64,000 nt of DNA from Pedobacter cryoconitis (GTDB lineage Bacteria > Bacteroidota > Bacteroidia > Sphingobacteriales > Sphingobacteriaceae): positions 5,146,001 to 5,210,000 of the forward strand of contig NZ_CP014504.1 in assembly GCF_001590605.1 (NCBI RefSeq). Direction: 5' to 3'. A program made the translations under genes and the position numbers. This document shows positions 26,546-35,105 of this stretch, piece by piece. Each line of letters begins with the position of its first letter. The stretch's first letter is position 1. Below the pieces are notes generated by a model, which saw nothing but the letters and a program-made list of their open reading frames with translations, was not told the DNA's origin and made no database searches.

Positions 26546-26631
26546 AAAATAATGTAATTTTTTTTTACCGGCTTTATGGAAAACCGGAAGAATTAACATC
26601 ATTATATAAAACATAAGTAATTTTTAAAATT

Positions 26632-27246
26632 ATGCCTAGAGCAAAGGTTCAAAGAAAGAGTACCTCGATTGATATGACCGCCATGTGCGACGTGTCCTTC
26701 CTGTTACTTACTTACTTTATTTTATCAGCAACTGCAAAACAACCGGATCCTTTGGATGTAAGACTTCCTACGTCAACGTATAAGATCAAAGTTCCTGAAA
26801 AGGATATCGCGATTTTAACGATTGGTAAAGATAAAGTTTACTTCGAAGCTGCTGGTCAGGATATCAAAGTAGCTACGCTGGAAAAAATTGGTGAGCAATA
26901 TAAGATCAGTTTTACACCAGAAGAGAAAAAACGCTTTAGCGTTATTGGATCATTTGGTGTGCCGATCCAGAGTTTAAAACAGTTCGTCATGCTGGACGGA
27001 GATAAAAGAAAGAAATCAGGTCTGGAAACAGGTATACCTACCGATTCTACCAATAATCAATTGGCAGATTGGATTCTTCAATCCCGTAAAGCTGTTGCTG
27101 AGCTGCATTCTGAAGGAATGAGAGTAAGTATTAAAGGCGATGCCGAAGAAGGCTACCCGATGGTCAAGAAAATTGTTGACATCCTTCAAAAACAAAAAAT
27201 TAACAAATTCAGTTTAATCACCACTGCTGAAGGCGGTAGCAAATAA
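26632..27246 (+). CDS. exbD: ExbD/TolR biopolymer transport protein, first copy
   Basis: A 204-residue protein. A basic N terminus leads to a single membrane segment with the conserved proton-path aspartate at SIDMTAMCDVSFLLLTYFI, then a periplasmic domain ending in YPMVKKIVDILQKQKINKFSLIT. It is longer than E. coli ExbD (141) owing to insertions in the periplasmic domain, common in Bacteroidota. It works with ExbB as stator of the TonB motor. It lies 86 bases after exbB and 8 before the second exbD. Confidence 0.93.
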   Translation: MPRAKVQRKSTSIDMTAMCDVSFLLLTYFILSATAKQPDPLDVRLPTSTYKIKVPEKDIAILTIGKDKVYFEAAGQDIKVATLEKIGEQYKISFTPEEKKRFSVIGSFGVPIQSLKQFVMLDGDKRKKSGLETGIPTDSTNNQLADWILQSRKAVAELHSEGMRVSIKGDAEEGYPMVKKIVDILQKQKINKFSLITTAEGGSK

Positions 27247-27254
27247 TTTAAAAC

Positions 27255-27791
27255 ATGGCAGAATTAGATACCTCCGGCGGGGGTGGCAAAAAGGGTGGGA
27301 AAGTAAGAAGTAAGAAATCGTCTACGAAAGTAGATTTAACCGCAATGGTTGATTTAGCGTTCTTATTGATTACCTTCTTCATGTTAACCACCACGCTGAA
27401 TAAACCAATCGCAATGGATATTGCGAAGCCAGATAAAGATGAAAAGAATGAACAGAGACTTGAATTAAGAGCATCTCAGACTATGACAATTTTGTTAGGT
27501 AAAAATAACAAGGTTGCCTGGTACATGGGAGAGGCTGGAAAATCAGCTCCTGAGGTTCAGGATTTTACTCAGATCAGAAAATCGATACTGGAGAACAAAC
27601 AAAAAGTACAGGCTGCAAGTGGCAAATCTATCGTTATGGTGATTAAACCTACTTCTGGAGCTACCTATAAAAACTTTGTTGATATCATGGATGAATTAGC
27701 AATTACCGGAATCAAGTCGGCTCCTGCAATTGACGATGAAAACATTACTGATGCTGAAAAAGCATTCATGAAATCTCAGAATCTTTTATAA
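27255..27791 (+). CDS. exbD: ExbD/TolR biopolymer transport protein, second copy
   Basis: A 178-residue paralogue of the preceding protein. The membrane segment carries the aspartate in KVDLTAMVDLAFLLITFFML, and the periplasmic part ends with FVDIMDELAITGIKSAPAID. The very basic glycine-rich N terminus (GGGGKKGGKVRSKK) is cytosolic. Two different ExbD proteins per ExbB are usual in Bacteroidota and could form a heterodimeric stator; that is an inference. It sits between exbD and tonB with short spacers. Confidence 0.93.
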   Translation: MAELDTSGGGGKKGGKVRSKKSSTKVDLTAMVDLAFLLITFFMLTTTLNKPIAMDIAKPDKDEKNEQRLELRASQTMTILLGKNNKVAWYMGEAGKSAPEVQDFTQIRKSILENKQKVQAASGKSIVMVIKPTSGATYKNFVDIMDELAITGIKSAPAIDDENITDAEKAFMKSQNLL

Positions 27792-27818
27792 TATTATTAA
27801 CATTTTAAATAACAAGCA

Positions 27819-28640
27819 ATGTTCGGATCTAAAATAGATTTATTCAATAAGGAATGGCTTGATGTTATTTTCGCTAAAAAGAACAAAGAATACGGAGCTT
27901 ACGAGTTACGTAGACAAAATGGCGCAAATACTTCGAGAGCACTACTTTTTGCTTCGGCAGCTTTTATATTTTTGTTTCTTTTACCTAAGATCGTTACTTT
28001 GATCAAAGGTCAGCTTCCTGAAGAGGAAATTGTGAAACAAGTTGAAGTTACTGTTGCACCTCCGCCTCCGGTGGATCCAAAAACACCTCCACCGCCTCCG
28101 GTTGAGCCACCGCCACCAAAGACGGATCAAATCAAGTTCCCTCCTCCGATTGTAAAACCGGATAACCAGGTTCGTGATGAAGATCCTCCTCAGATTGAGC
28201 AATTAAAAGCTGCTGACCCAGGTCAGAAAACAATCGAGGGTGATCCGGGTGCTGATATTGTAGTGGTTGGTCCGGTAGGAGAAGGCCCTAAACAAGCAGC
28301 AGTAGTAGAAGATACTAAAGTCTATGACTTTGTAAGTATCGAAACTCAGCCAGGTTTCCCTGGAGGTATGGACAAGTTTTATGCATACTTGCATAAAGCG
28401 GTAAGATATCCTCCTATGGCTCAGGAAAATAATATTCAGGGTAAGGTGTTCTTATCTTTCGTAGTGGAGAAAGATGGCCGTCTGACTGATATAAAAGTTG
28501 AGCGTAAATTAGGTGGTGGTACTGATGAAGAGGCAATCAGGGTATTAAAGGCTAGTCCAAAATGGACTCCTGGTATCCAGAATGGTAAACCTGTTCGTGT
28601 TAAATATAACATCCCGATCAGTTTCACTTTATCTAACTAA
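27819..28640 (+). CDS. tonB: TonB-family energy transducer
   Basis: A 273-residue protein. A cytosolic N terminus with KEYGAYELRRQNG precedes one membrane segment (about 43-62), then a proline-rich periplasmic spacer (APPPPVDPKTPPPPPVEP, about 82-115). The C-terminal TonB domain spans about 185-273 (FPGGMDKFYAYLHKAVRYPP, then GKVFLSFVVEKDGRLTDIKV and the ending KYNIPISFTL). It transmits proton-motive energy to outer membrane SusC- or TonB-dependent receptors. It is the fourth gene of the exb cluster, 27 bases after the second exbD. Confidence 0.95.
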   Translation: MFGSKIDLFNKEWLDVIFAKKNKEYGAYELRRQNGANTSRALLFASAAFIFLFLLPKIVTLIKGQLPEEEIVKQVEVTVAPPPPVDPKTPPPPPVEPPPPKTDQIKFPPPIVKPDNQVRDEDPPQIEQLKAADPGQKTIEGDPGADIVVVGPVGEGPKQAAVVEDTKVYDFVSIETQPGFPGGMDKFYAYLHKAVRYPPMAQENNIQGKVFLSFVVEKDGRLTDIKVERKLGGGTDEEAIRVLKASPKWTPGIQNGKPVRVKYNIPISFTLSN

Positions 28641-28654
28641 ATATTATAACAATA

Positions 28655-28879
28655 ATGTTTAATTTCAATATTTTCAAACAGAAATCGCCTCAACAGCGAT
28701 TTCTGTTCATTTTAGGCCTAGTGATGCTGACCATGTATGTAGTACTTGGAACAGCACTAATCTTCTGGAAAGACATTCCTTTTGAGATTAAGCCTACCTA
28801 CCGCATCTTATTCGGATTATTATTGATCGCTTATGCCGTGATAAGATTTTTCCGTTTGATTAATCAAAAAGACAATTAG
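28655..28879 (+). CDS. Small two-segment membrane protein
   Basis: A 74-residue protein with two hydrophobic segments (about 16-36 and 48-66) and basic ends. No known domain is recognised. It lies 14 bases after tonB and its stop is 1 base before the PstS-like gene, so it is a real member of this operon. Small proteins of this kind follow tonB in related Bacteroidota as far as I recall. Function unknown. Confidence 0.8.
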   Translation: MFNFNIFKQKSPQQRFLFILGLVMLTMYVVLGTALIFWKDIPFEIKPTYRILFGLLLIAYAVIRFFRLINQKDN

Positions 28880-28880
28880 C

Positions 28881-29786
28881 ATGAACAAACTAGTTTTTAT
28901 CCTGCCATTATTTTTATTCATTGCTTGTAAGCAAAAGCCTAAAAGTAATGATGGGGAGGCTTCCCGTGTTTCAGGTACGCTAAAGTTACTGGTTGACGAG
29001 AGTTTTTCTTCGGTATTGGAAGATCAGATTGAAGTTTTTAAACTGGACTATCCGGATGCTAAATTTGAACTGGTCCATGGCAATGAGAATAAGATCCTGC
29101 CTACTTTCTTAAATGATAGTGTAAGAGTTGCTGTTTTATCCAGAATGCTTACACCTGACGAAGAAAAGGCTTACAGTAAACGAAGTATCCCGATTTTTAC
29201 TTCCCGGTTCGCGATTGACGGTATCGCATTGATTACAGGAAATGATAACCCGGATTCAACGATTACTGCTGATGAAGTGGTTTCGATTATGAAAGGGACT
29301 TCGGCCTCTGGTAAACAATTGGTTTTTGATAATGCTTATTCCAGCACATTGCGCTATTTTAAGGACCTTTCTCAAATTAAGGATTTACCTAAGTCAGGTA
29401 TTTATACTTTACAGAATAATAAAGACGTTATCAAATACGTTGCAGAACATAAGAACTATATTGGAGTTGTTGGAGTGAACTGGCTAATAAAAAATGGCCG
29501 TGATCAGCAGGACTTTACCGACCAGGTGAAAGTTATGGGTGTGAAAAATACCAAGGGCAAAAAAGGTGATGATACCTTCTATAAGCCTACTCAAAAGAAC
29601 TTAATTGATGGTATATATCCTTTCTTAAGGAATGTTTATATTATTAATGCAGAAGGAAAAAATGGTTTAGGCACGGGTTTTGCAACATGGTTGACGGGTC
29701 AGCGAGGCCAGTTAATCGTTTTAAAATCTGGATTGGGACCAAATAAGATGAATCCAAGGGAGATTAATATAAAAAAGGAAAATTAA
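28881..29786 (+). CDS. PstS-like substrate-binding lipoprotein
   Basis: A 301-residue lipoprotein with lipobox LFLFIAC (Cys about residue 13). The mature part follows the PBP-like/PstS fold: LKLLVDESFSSVLEDQI, FAIDGIALITGNDNPDS, then VVSIMKGTSASG and a late YIGVVGVNWL. No PstABC transporter is nearby, so it is unlikely to act as the usual phosphate uptake component. Its constant place beside exb/tonB genes suggests an envelope role, unproven. It is 1 base after the small membrane protein gene. Confidence 0.85.
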   Translation: MNKLVFILPLFLFIACKQKPKSNDGEASRVSGTLKLLVDESFSSVLEDQIEVFKLDYPDAKFELVHGNENKILPTFLNDSVRVAVLSRMLTPDEEKAYSKRSIPIFTSRFAIDGIALITGNDNPDSTITADEVVSIMKGTSASGKQLVFDNAYSSTLRYFKDLSQIKDLPKSGIYTLQNNKDVIKYVAEHKNYIGVVGVNWLIKNGRDQQDFTDQVKVMGVKNTKGKKGDDTFYKPTQKNLIDGIYPFLRNVYIINAEGKNGLGTGFATWLTGQRGQLIVLKSGLGPNKMNPREINIKKEN

Positions 29787-29926
29787 TATTATATTGAGCC
29801 GTGGCTTTAAGTAGTCGGGTAATAGAAAAAAACGAATTAGCTTACAATAAATAAAAATTTAGTAACCGATGAAACGTGCATTATTCCATGCAAGCTTCAT
29901 CACCTTTAAAATCAAATCTAAAACGG

Positions 29927-31645
29927 ATGAAAATGACAAAGAAAGCAATAACCTTAAGTTTAGGTTTAGTAGTGATGGGTTCTGCCTCTTTTGCTCAAAA
30001 CTTAAGTGATGCAAAAAAAGCAATTGATGCTGAGCAGTATGCTAAAGCAACTTCTATGCTTAAATCACTAGTAAGTTCTCAGGCGGGTAAAGGGGAGAAC
30101 TATTTTAACTTAGGTGATGTATATCTGCATAATGAGTATGTGGATTCTGCTAAAGCAGTTTTTACTAAAGGAGTTGCTGCTGATCCTAAATATGCCTTAA
30201 ACTATGTTGGATTAGGACATGTAGATCTTGCTACAAACAACGCGGCATCAGCAAAAACCAATTTTGATAAAGCTATTGGATTAGCTTCTAAAAAAGACCA
30301 TACTCCATACTTATATATTGGTAAAGCTTACCTGGAGCAAAGCAAACCAGATTTCGCTGCAGCTTTAACCAGCTTAACAAAAGCAGACGAAGTTGATGCA
30401 GCTGATAAAGATCCTGAGACATTTTTAGCTTTAGGTGATTTATATGCAGCACAGAAAAAAAATTCTGAAGCATTAAGCAATTACCTGCGTGCATTGAACA
30501 TCAATGAAGGCTTAGTAAGAGCTAAAGTTCAGATTGGAAGAATGTACAAAGAATCAAGAGCATTTCCTGAGTCTGAAACTCAATTAAAAGAAGTAATCAC
30601 AGCTGACCCTAATTATGGTCCTGCTTACCGTGAAATTGCTGAATTGTATATGCAATGGGCAAACTTTGAGCCAGCTCACTATGATGAGAAATCTAAACAA
30701 GCTTTAGAAAACTACAAAAAATACATGGACCTGACTGACAAATCTTTTGATACAAGATTACGTTATGCACAGTTCTTGTTTTATGCAAAAGACTTCAAAG
30801 CTTTAGAGACTGAAACTGCTGATATTGCAAAATTATATCCTAACAACCAAAAAACGTTAGTAATCAACCGTTTACAAGCATACTCTGCGGCTGAAAACAA
30901 AAGCCCTGAGAGTTTGAAATTATTAACTGATTTCTTCGCTAAAAACGCTGATACTTCTCGTTTAATCGCTGCCGATTACCTTTACTTAGGTAAAGCACAA
31001 TTAGTTGCAGGACAAGATAGTTTAGCTTTAAAAAGCATCAGAACAGCGATCTCTAAAGATTCTACAAACGTAGAAGCATTAGAAGATGTTGGTAAAGCAT
31101 TATATACAAACAAAAAATACGATCAGGCTGCTGCTGTTTATAAAGACGCAATCAAATTGAATCCAAATGGTAAAGGTTCATTAACTAACTATTACTACCT
31201 GGCTTCTGCTGATTACTTTGATTATGCAAATAAAGACAGAGACAAAAAGAATCCAGCTAAAACTATTTTAGTGGAAGCTGACTCAGCTTTAGCACACTTA
31301 AACAAAGTTTCACCTGAATTCACTTTGGCTTACATCATGAGAGCACGTGTTGCACGTTTGATGGATGATCAGACTAATCCTAAAGGTTTATTAGTTCCTT
31401 ACTATGAGCAATACCTGGATTTAGTAACTGTTAAAAAACCTGAATTAGGTGCTGCTGAAGCTGAAAAAAGAAACTTAGTTGAAGCTTATACTAACTTAGG
31501 ATTTGCTTATACTCCTACAGATAAAGCAAAAGCAGGTGACTATTTCAAAAAGGCATTAGCTATTGATCCTGCAAATGCAAATGCATTGGCCGGTGCAAAA
31601 CAATTAGCTGCCCCAGCTGCTAAAGCTCCATCGAAAAAGAAATAG
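29927..31645 (+). CDS. Exported TPR-repeat protein
   Basis: A 572-residue protein with signal peptide (MKMTKKAITLSLGLVVMGSA, cleavage near SFAQ) and many tetratricopeptide repeats over the whole length, for example AKATSMLKSLVSSQAGKGEN, DPKYALNYVGLGHVDLATNN and DPANANALAGAK at the end. TPR arrays hold protein partners; a periplasmic scaffold tied to the TonB system is an inference from position. The chosen ATG at 29927 starts the signal peptide; a longer frame from a GTG at 29876 would add a non-signal N terminus. Composition is strongly biased to A/K codons, as for an abundant protein. Confidence 0.88.
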   Translation: MKMTKKAITLSLGLVVMGSASFAQNLSDAKKAIDAEQYAKATSMLKSLVSSQAGKGENYFNLGDVYLHNEYVDSAKAVFTKGVAADPKYALNYVGLGHVDLATNNAASAKTNFDKAIGLASKKDHTPYLYIGKAYLEQSKPDFAAALTSLTKADEVDAADKDPETFLALGDLYAAQKKNSEALSNYLRALNINEGLVRAKVQIGRMYKESRAFPESETQLKEVITADPNYGPAYREIAELYMQWANFEPAHYDEKSKQALENYKKYMDLTDKSFDTRLRYAQFLFYAKDFKALETETADIAKLYPNNQKTLVINRLQAYSAAENKSPESLKLLTDFFAKNADTSRLIAADYLYLGKAQLVAGQDSLALKSIRTAISKDSTNVEALEDVGKALYTNKKYDQAAAVYKDAIKLNPNGKGSLTNYYYLASADYFDYANKDRDKKNPAKTILVEADSALAHLNKVSPEFTLAYIMRARVARLMDDQTNPKGLLVPYYEQYLDLVTVKKPELGAAEAEKRNLVEAYTNLGFAYTPTDKAKAGDYFKKALAIDPANANALAGAKQLAAPAAKAPSKKK

Positions 31646-31665
31646 TATTCAAAACATTATTTCAC

Positions 31666-31705
31666 AAGAATGCCCCGGAAAGTATTTACTTCACGGGGCA
31701 TTCTT
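31666..31705. terminator. Bidirectional terminator between convergent genes
   Basis: A perfect 12-base stem (AAGAATGCCCCG / CGGGGCATTCTT) with a 16-base loop lies between the TPR gene end (31645) and the converging serine hydrolase gene end (31746). Confidence 0.85.
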
Positions 31706-31745
31706 ATTAAAAGCCATTTTTAAAACCAATTTTGTATAACCCAGG

Positions 31746-33233
31746 CTAAATGCCTTCGAGTTTTTTCAGCTGCTGAGCAGCATTCGTGTTTTTTGGGTTC
31801 AGTTGAAAAGAGCGTTGATAGTTCTTTATAGCCTCTGTCTTATTCCCCGTTGCAGCAAGCGCTTCTGCATAGCTATCATAAGCATTGCTGCTCTTCGGAT
31901 AAAGCTCTGTGTATAACTTAAAGACCTTGACAGCTTCCTGCTTCTTTTGCTCACCCAAAAGCCTGTAACCAAAAGCATTGATATCATCCTCATTAAGTAT
32001 AAAACCTGCACCATGTTTCTTTTTCAATTGCTGTGCAGTCTTTAAAGCATTGTTGTATTGCTGCTTGATTAATTCCTTCCTTAATAATTTGACTGCAGGA
32101 GACAAGCCAAAACCATTCGATTCTTTTAAACCAGAGACATAATATCCAGCAATCTCATCTATAAAATACTCTGGATTAGCTCCTTGTAAATTAGTAAGCA
32201 CAATTACAGCAAGCTCATCCTTTGGATAAACAAAGAAAGAGTTTCTCATTCCGCCAACCGGTGCAACTGCCGGATGCTCATCCCGGACAATAACCGGCCA
32301 GCCCAGCGCATAACCATTTAAGAAATTATTAAGCCCCTCAGGTTTTCCATTATTCATCAATGAAGCTGTCCAAAGCAATTCCAGGCTCGATTTCTGTTTC
32401 AACAACTGACCATCCTGAAGGGCAATAATCCACCTTGCAATTTCTCCGGCATTAGAGATCATGCCGCTGGCAGTTCTGAAGAATAAAGGAAACTCCATAT
32501 AAGCCGTTGTTAAATTCCCGTTACTTACCCACTGACCCTTTACATTACTCACGGTAGAATAAGCACCAGCAGAATGTGGTATCACATCATGCGCATCACC
32601 AAAACGGGTTAACTTCATATCCACCACCCTAAACTGACGCTCTTCAATAAATTTAGTAAAATGTACCCCACTGAGTTTATTGATGATCATGCCCAGCATA
32701 ACGTATCCAGTTTGATTATAACTATACTTTTCACCCGCCTGAAATTGAACCGGAAGGGTTTTTACTTTTGTCCATGCTGAAGCCTCATCACCATTGCCTA
32801 ATATCTTTTCCTGTTCATCGATAATATTTGGAAGCCCCGAGTTATTCGCCAGTACCTGCTTTATCGTGATCTTATTCCATGCCTCAGGTAGACTATCAAG
32901 GTACTTTGATACCGGATCATTGATATTGAGCTGACCGTCCTCCTGGAGTTGCATAACAGCTACCCCAACAAAGGCCTTCGTACAGGAATTGATAGAAAAT
33001 AAACTTTCATCCGTCGCAAGTACCGAATTCTCAGGGTTAGCCATTCCATAACTGCTCAATTTAACCAGTTTTCCCTTTTGAATAACCCCAAGCTGAAGCG
33101 CCGGAATACGCAACTGCTGCATTTTATTTTTGATAAACACATCCACACTATCACTCGTCAGATCACTCTGCGCATTGACCTGGATATAAAAAAGGAGAGT
33201 AGACAAACAAATAAATAATCGTTTTATAATCAT
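31746..33233 (-). CDS. Serine hydrolase (class C beta-lactamase/DD-peptidase family) with TPR tail
   Basis: A 495-residue exported protein with signal peptide (cleavage near VNAQ). The SxxK motif is SCTK (in SINSCTKAFVG), the YxN motif is YSYNQTGYVMLG, and the HxG-like element is APVGGMRNSFFV. The beta-lactamase-fold domain covers about 25-370; the last 100 residues form TPR-like repeats (AGFILNEDDINAFGYRLLG, then NAYDSYAEALAATGNK and a final AIKNYQRSFQLNPKN). Such proteins act as peptidases or esterases, and real beta-lactam hydrolysis cannot be assumed. It is transcribed toward the TPR gene and stands alone. Confidence 0.9.
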   Translation of the reverse strand: MIIKRLFICLSTLLFYIQVNAQSDLTSDSVDVFIKNKMQQLRIPALQLGVIQKGKLVKLSSYGMANPENSVLATDESLFSINSCTKAFVGVAVMQLQEDGQLNINDPVSKYLDSLPEAWNKITIKQVLANNSGLPNIIDEQEKILGNGDEASAWTKVKTLPVQFQAGEKYSYNQTGYVMLGMIINKLSGVHFTKFIEERQFRVVDMKLTRFGDAHDVIPHSAGAYSTVSNVKGQWVSNGNLTTAYMEFPLFFRTASGMISNAGEIARWIIALQDGQLLKQKSSLELLWTASLMNNGKPEGLNNFLNGYALGWPVIVRDEHPAVAPVGGMRNSFFVYPKDELAVIVLTNLQGANPEYFIDEIAGYYVSGLKESNGFGLSPAVKLLRKELIKQQYNNALKTAQQLKKKHGAGFILNEDDINAFGYRLLGEQKKQEAVKVFKLYTELYPKSSNAYDSYAEALAATGNKTEAIKNYQRSFQLNPKNTNAAQQLKKLEGI

Positions 33234-33422
33234 AATTCAGCGCTAAGTTTGTTCTAAATTAGACTATTTTAAAAAAAACAGGAAATACATCAGGTCACTG
33301 AAGCAAATCGGTGAGCAGTGTATACTCACGATAACTCGACAAATTGATCTGTCTAAATCAATCAAATGCCCGATTTAACCACATACTGTAGAGACAATAG
33401 GCAATGCCAATTTAAACTTTCT

Positions 33423-33850
33423 AATCAGCTCCGTCGCAAGGTTTCTTCGTAAGTTTCGTCATAAAATACCACTATTAGCTTCGTCACAAGGTTTTTCCAT
33501 AAGCTTCGTCTTAAAATACCGCTATTAGCTTCGCCATAAGTCTTTCCATAAGCTTCGTCTTAAAATACCGCTATTAGCTTGGCCATAAGTCTTTCCATAA
33601 GCTTCGTCATAAAATACTGTTATTAGCTTCGCCATAAGTCTTTCCATAAGCTTCGTCTTAAAATACCGCTATTAGCTTCATCACAAGGTTTTTCCATAAG
33701 CTTCGTCTTAAAATACCGCTATTAGCTTGGCCATAAGTCTTTCCATAAGCTTCGTCTTAAAATACCACTATTAGCTTGGCCATAAGTCTTTCCATAAGCT
33801 TCGTCTTAAAATACCACTATTAGTTTCGCCATAAAGTTTTTCCATAAAGT
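33423..33850. repeat. Tandem repeat array, period 49-50 bases, about 8.5 copies
   Basis: Units start TTAGCTTCG at about 33475, 33525, 33574, 33623, 33672, 33722, 33771 and 33820, with a diverged first unit before 33475. Each unit splits into two related halves of about 25 and 24 bases: CTTCGTCTTAAAATACCGC-TATTAG and CTTCGCCATAAGTCTTTCC-ATAAG. The period is not a multiple of three, so it is not coding. Two units (33475 and 33672) share the variant TCACAAGGTTTTTCC, indicating segmental duplication or conversion. There are no unique spacers, so it is not CRISPR. Confidence 0.95.
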
Positions 33851-33939
33851 CTCCTCTTTCACCTCCAACCAACATTTCCTAAGAGCGCATTAATCTTAAT
33901 TTGTGCCTTTTGTAAAACACCAGCCAAGGGTGCAGTGTG

Positions 33940-34038
33940 AAATACTTAAAAGTGATTTGCTAATGTAAGGACACTGCATTTTTGCCTTTTCAGGCAAAGA
34001 AATGCCGTCCGAACATGGCAAGTCACTTTTAAGTATTT
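33940..34038. repeat. 99-base imperfect palindrome upstream of nuoA
   Basis: The outer arms (33940-33960 and 34018-34038) are 21 bases long with one mismatch (AAATACTTAAAAGTGATTTGC and its partner). Pairing continues imperfectly inward (GCATTTTTGCC with GGCAAAGAAATGC) to a 6-base loop centred near 33989. A competing 8-base pair, TGCAGTGT (33931-33938) with ACACTGCA (33971-33978), would exclude the long stem. It resembles a REP-like or MITE-like element. Confidence 0.85.
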
Positions 34039-34066
34039 GATTTCCCCCTTTTTTCTTTTACTTTTG
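34036..34066 (+). promoter_or_regulatory. Promoter of the nuo operon
   Basis: TTTG (34036-34039), a 19-base spacer and TACTTTTG (34059-34066) fit the Bacteroidota promoter consensus exactly. The predicted start near 34073 leaves a very short leader before nuoA at 34085. The TTTG box overlaps the last bases of the 99-base palindrome. Confidence 0.78.
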
Positions 34067-34084
34067 TGGCCTAATTAAGATTAT

Positions 34085-34456
34085 ATGGAAACGCAGAGTT
34101 TACCCTCAGACTTTTTACCTATCATTTTCCAGGTTATCGTAGCCCTTGGTTTTGTTGTAGTTACTCTTATCGCTACACACTTCTTAGGTCCCTCCCGTAA
34201 AACCAGTGACAAACTAGGTACATTTGAAGCCGGGGTAAAAGTAGTCGGAAACGCACGTCAGCCATTCTCCATCAAATACTTCCTTGTTGCCATACTATTC
34301 GTACTATTCGACGTCGAAGTTATCTTTATGTATCCATGGGCTGTAAATTTCAGAGAACTTGGATGGCCGGGATTAATAGAAATGTTTGTCTTTATGGGTA
34401 CGCTTTTATTAGGCTTTATTTACATTCTGAAAAAGAAAGCACTCGACTGGAACTAA
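34085..34456 (+). CDS. nuoA: NADH-quinone oxidoreductase subunit A
   Basis: A 123-residue membrane protein with three segments. Family motifs: GPSRKTSDKLGTFEAGVKVVG in the first loop and FDVEVIFMYPWAV in the second helix, with the conserved acidic residues of NuoA. It lies at the junction between the membrane arm and the hydrophilic arm of complex I. It opens the nuo operon and is separated from nuoB by 106 bases holding a terminator-like hairpin. Confidence 0.96.
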   Translation: METQSLPSDFLPIIFQVIVALGFVVVTLIATHFLGPSRKTSDKLGTFEAGVKVVGNARQPFSIKYFLVAILFVLFDVEVIFMYPWAVNFRELGWPGLIEMFVFMGTLLLGFIYILKKKALDWN

Positions 34457-34512
34457 TTATTTAGATCGGTTCTAAATCGAGATAGACTAAGCCTTTTTGG
34501 CTCGAAATATTG

Positions 34513-34552
34513 TAGATTTGTGGTTCATTCTGTATTAGAATGAGCCTTTTTT
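34513..34552 (+). terminator. Terminator-like hairpin and -7-like box between nuoA and nuoB
   Basis: A perfect 7-base stem TCATTCT-GTATT-AGAATGA (34525-34543) is followed by GCC and a six-T run (34547-34552), the form of a weak intrinsic terminator inside the operon. A -7-like TAGATTTG lies just upstream at 34513-34520, but the nearest TTTG (34496-34499) is only 13 bases away. It may tune nuoA relative to nuoB or be a weak second start point. Confidence 0.5.
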
Positions 34553-34562
34553 GTTTTATGAT

Positions 34563-35105
34563 ATGAGTGACATCAATATAGTAGACGCGCCTCCAGGCAT
34601 TGAAGGATCTGGCTTTTTCGCTACTTCTTTAGACAAGGTTATTGGTTTAGCCCGTTCCCATTCATTATGGCCATTGCCATTTGCAACCTCATGCTGTGGA
34701 ATTGAATTCATGGCTACAATGGGTTCGCACTATGATTTCGGTCGTTTTGGTTCAGAACGTTTAAGTTTTTCTCCACGTCAGGCAGATTTATTAATGGTTA
34801 TGGGTACCATAGCTAAAAAAATGAGTCCTGTACTAAAGCAAGTGTATTTACAAATGGCAGAGCCCCGTTGGGTAATGGCAGTAGGTGCATGTGCATCAAG
34901 CGGTGGTATTTTTGATACTTACTCAGTTTTACAGGGAATCGATGAGATTATTCCGGTAGATGTTTACGTTCCTGGCTGTCCGCCAAGACCAGAAGCTATT
35001 TTAGACGGTTTCGGTAAGATTCAGGAATTAGTAAGAAATGAATCTGGCAGAAGAAGAGATTCTGATCAGTATAAACAAATGTTGGCTTCATACGGAATCG
35101 AATAA
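34563..35105 (+). CDS. nuoB: NADH-quinone oxidoreductase subunit B
   Basis: A 180-residue protein binding the terminal N2 4Fe-4S cluster that reduces quinone. The tandem cysteines are in [12 protein letters not shown]; further ligands are in [10 protein letters not shown] and [11 protein letters not shown], so all four are present. The ATG at 34563 gives the usual N terminus ([15 protein letters not shown]); an upstream TTG four codons earlier is unlikely. It ends adjacent to nuoC. Confidence 0.97.
   Translation: MSDINIVDAPPGIEGSGFFATSLDKVIGLARSHSLWPLPFATSCCGIEFMATMGSHYDFGRFGSERLSFSPRQADLLMVMGTIAKKMSPVLKQVYLQMAEPRWVMAVGACASSGGIFDTYSVLQGIDEIIPVDVYVPGCPPRPEAILDGFGKIQELVRNESGRRRDSDQYKQMLASYGIE

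Larger units (their letters stand above)
33234..34084. other. Noncoding region with minisatellite, palindrome and nuo promoter
   Basis: An 850-base stretch without genes between the divergent serine hydrolase and nuoA. It holds an approximately 190-base ordinary AT-rich leader (33234-33422), a tandem array (about 33423-33850), a 90-base spacer, a 99-base palindrome (33940-34038) and the nuo promoter (34036-34066). I see no open frame of note. Confidence 0.85.

Noticed and set aside
28881-29786. Phosphate ABC uptake component
   Set aside because: No permease or ATPase partner is present and the gene is tied to the TonB cluster.
31746-33233. Antibiotic-resistance beta-lactamase
   Set aside because: The fold and SxxK/YxN motifs are shared with many esterases and peptidases, and the TPR tail is not seen in resistance enzymes.
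33423-33850. CRISPR array
   Set aside because: The whole period is conserved, so there are no unique spacers, and no cas genes are near.
33423-33850. Repeat-protein gene
   Set aside because: The 49-50 base period shifts frame every unit and stops appear in all frames.
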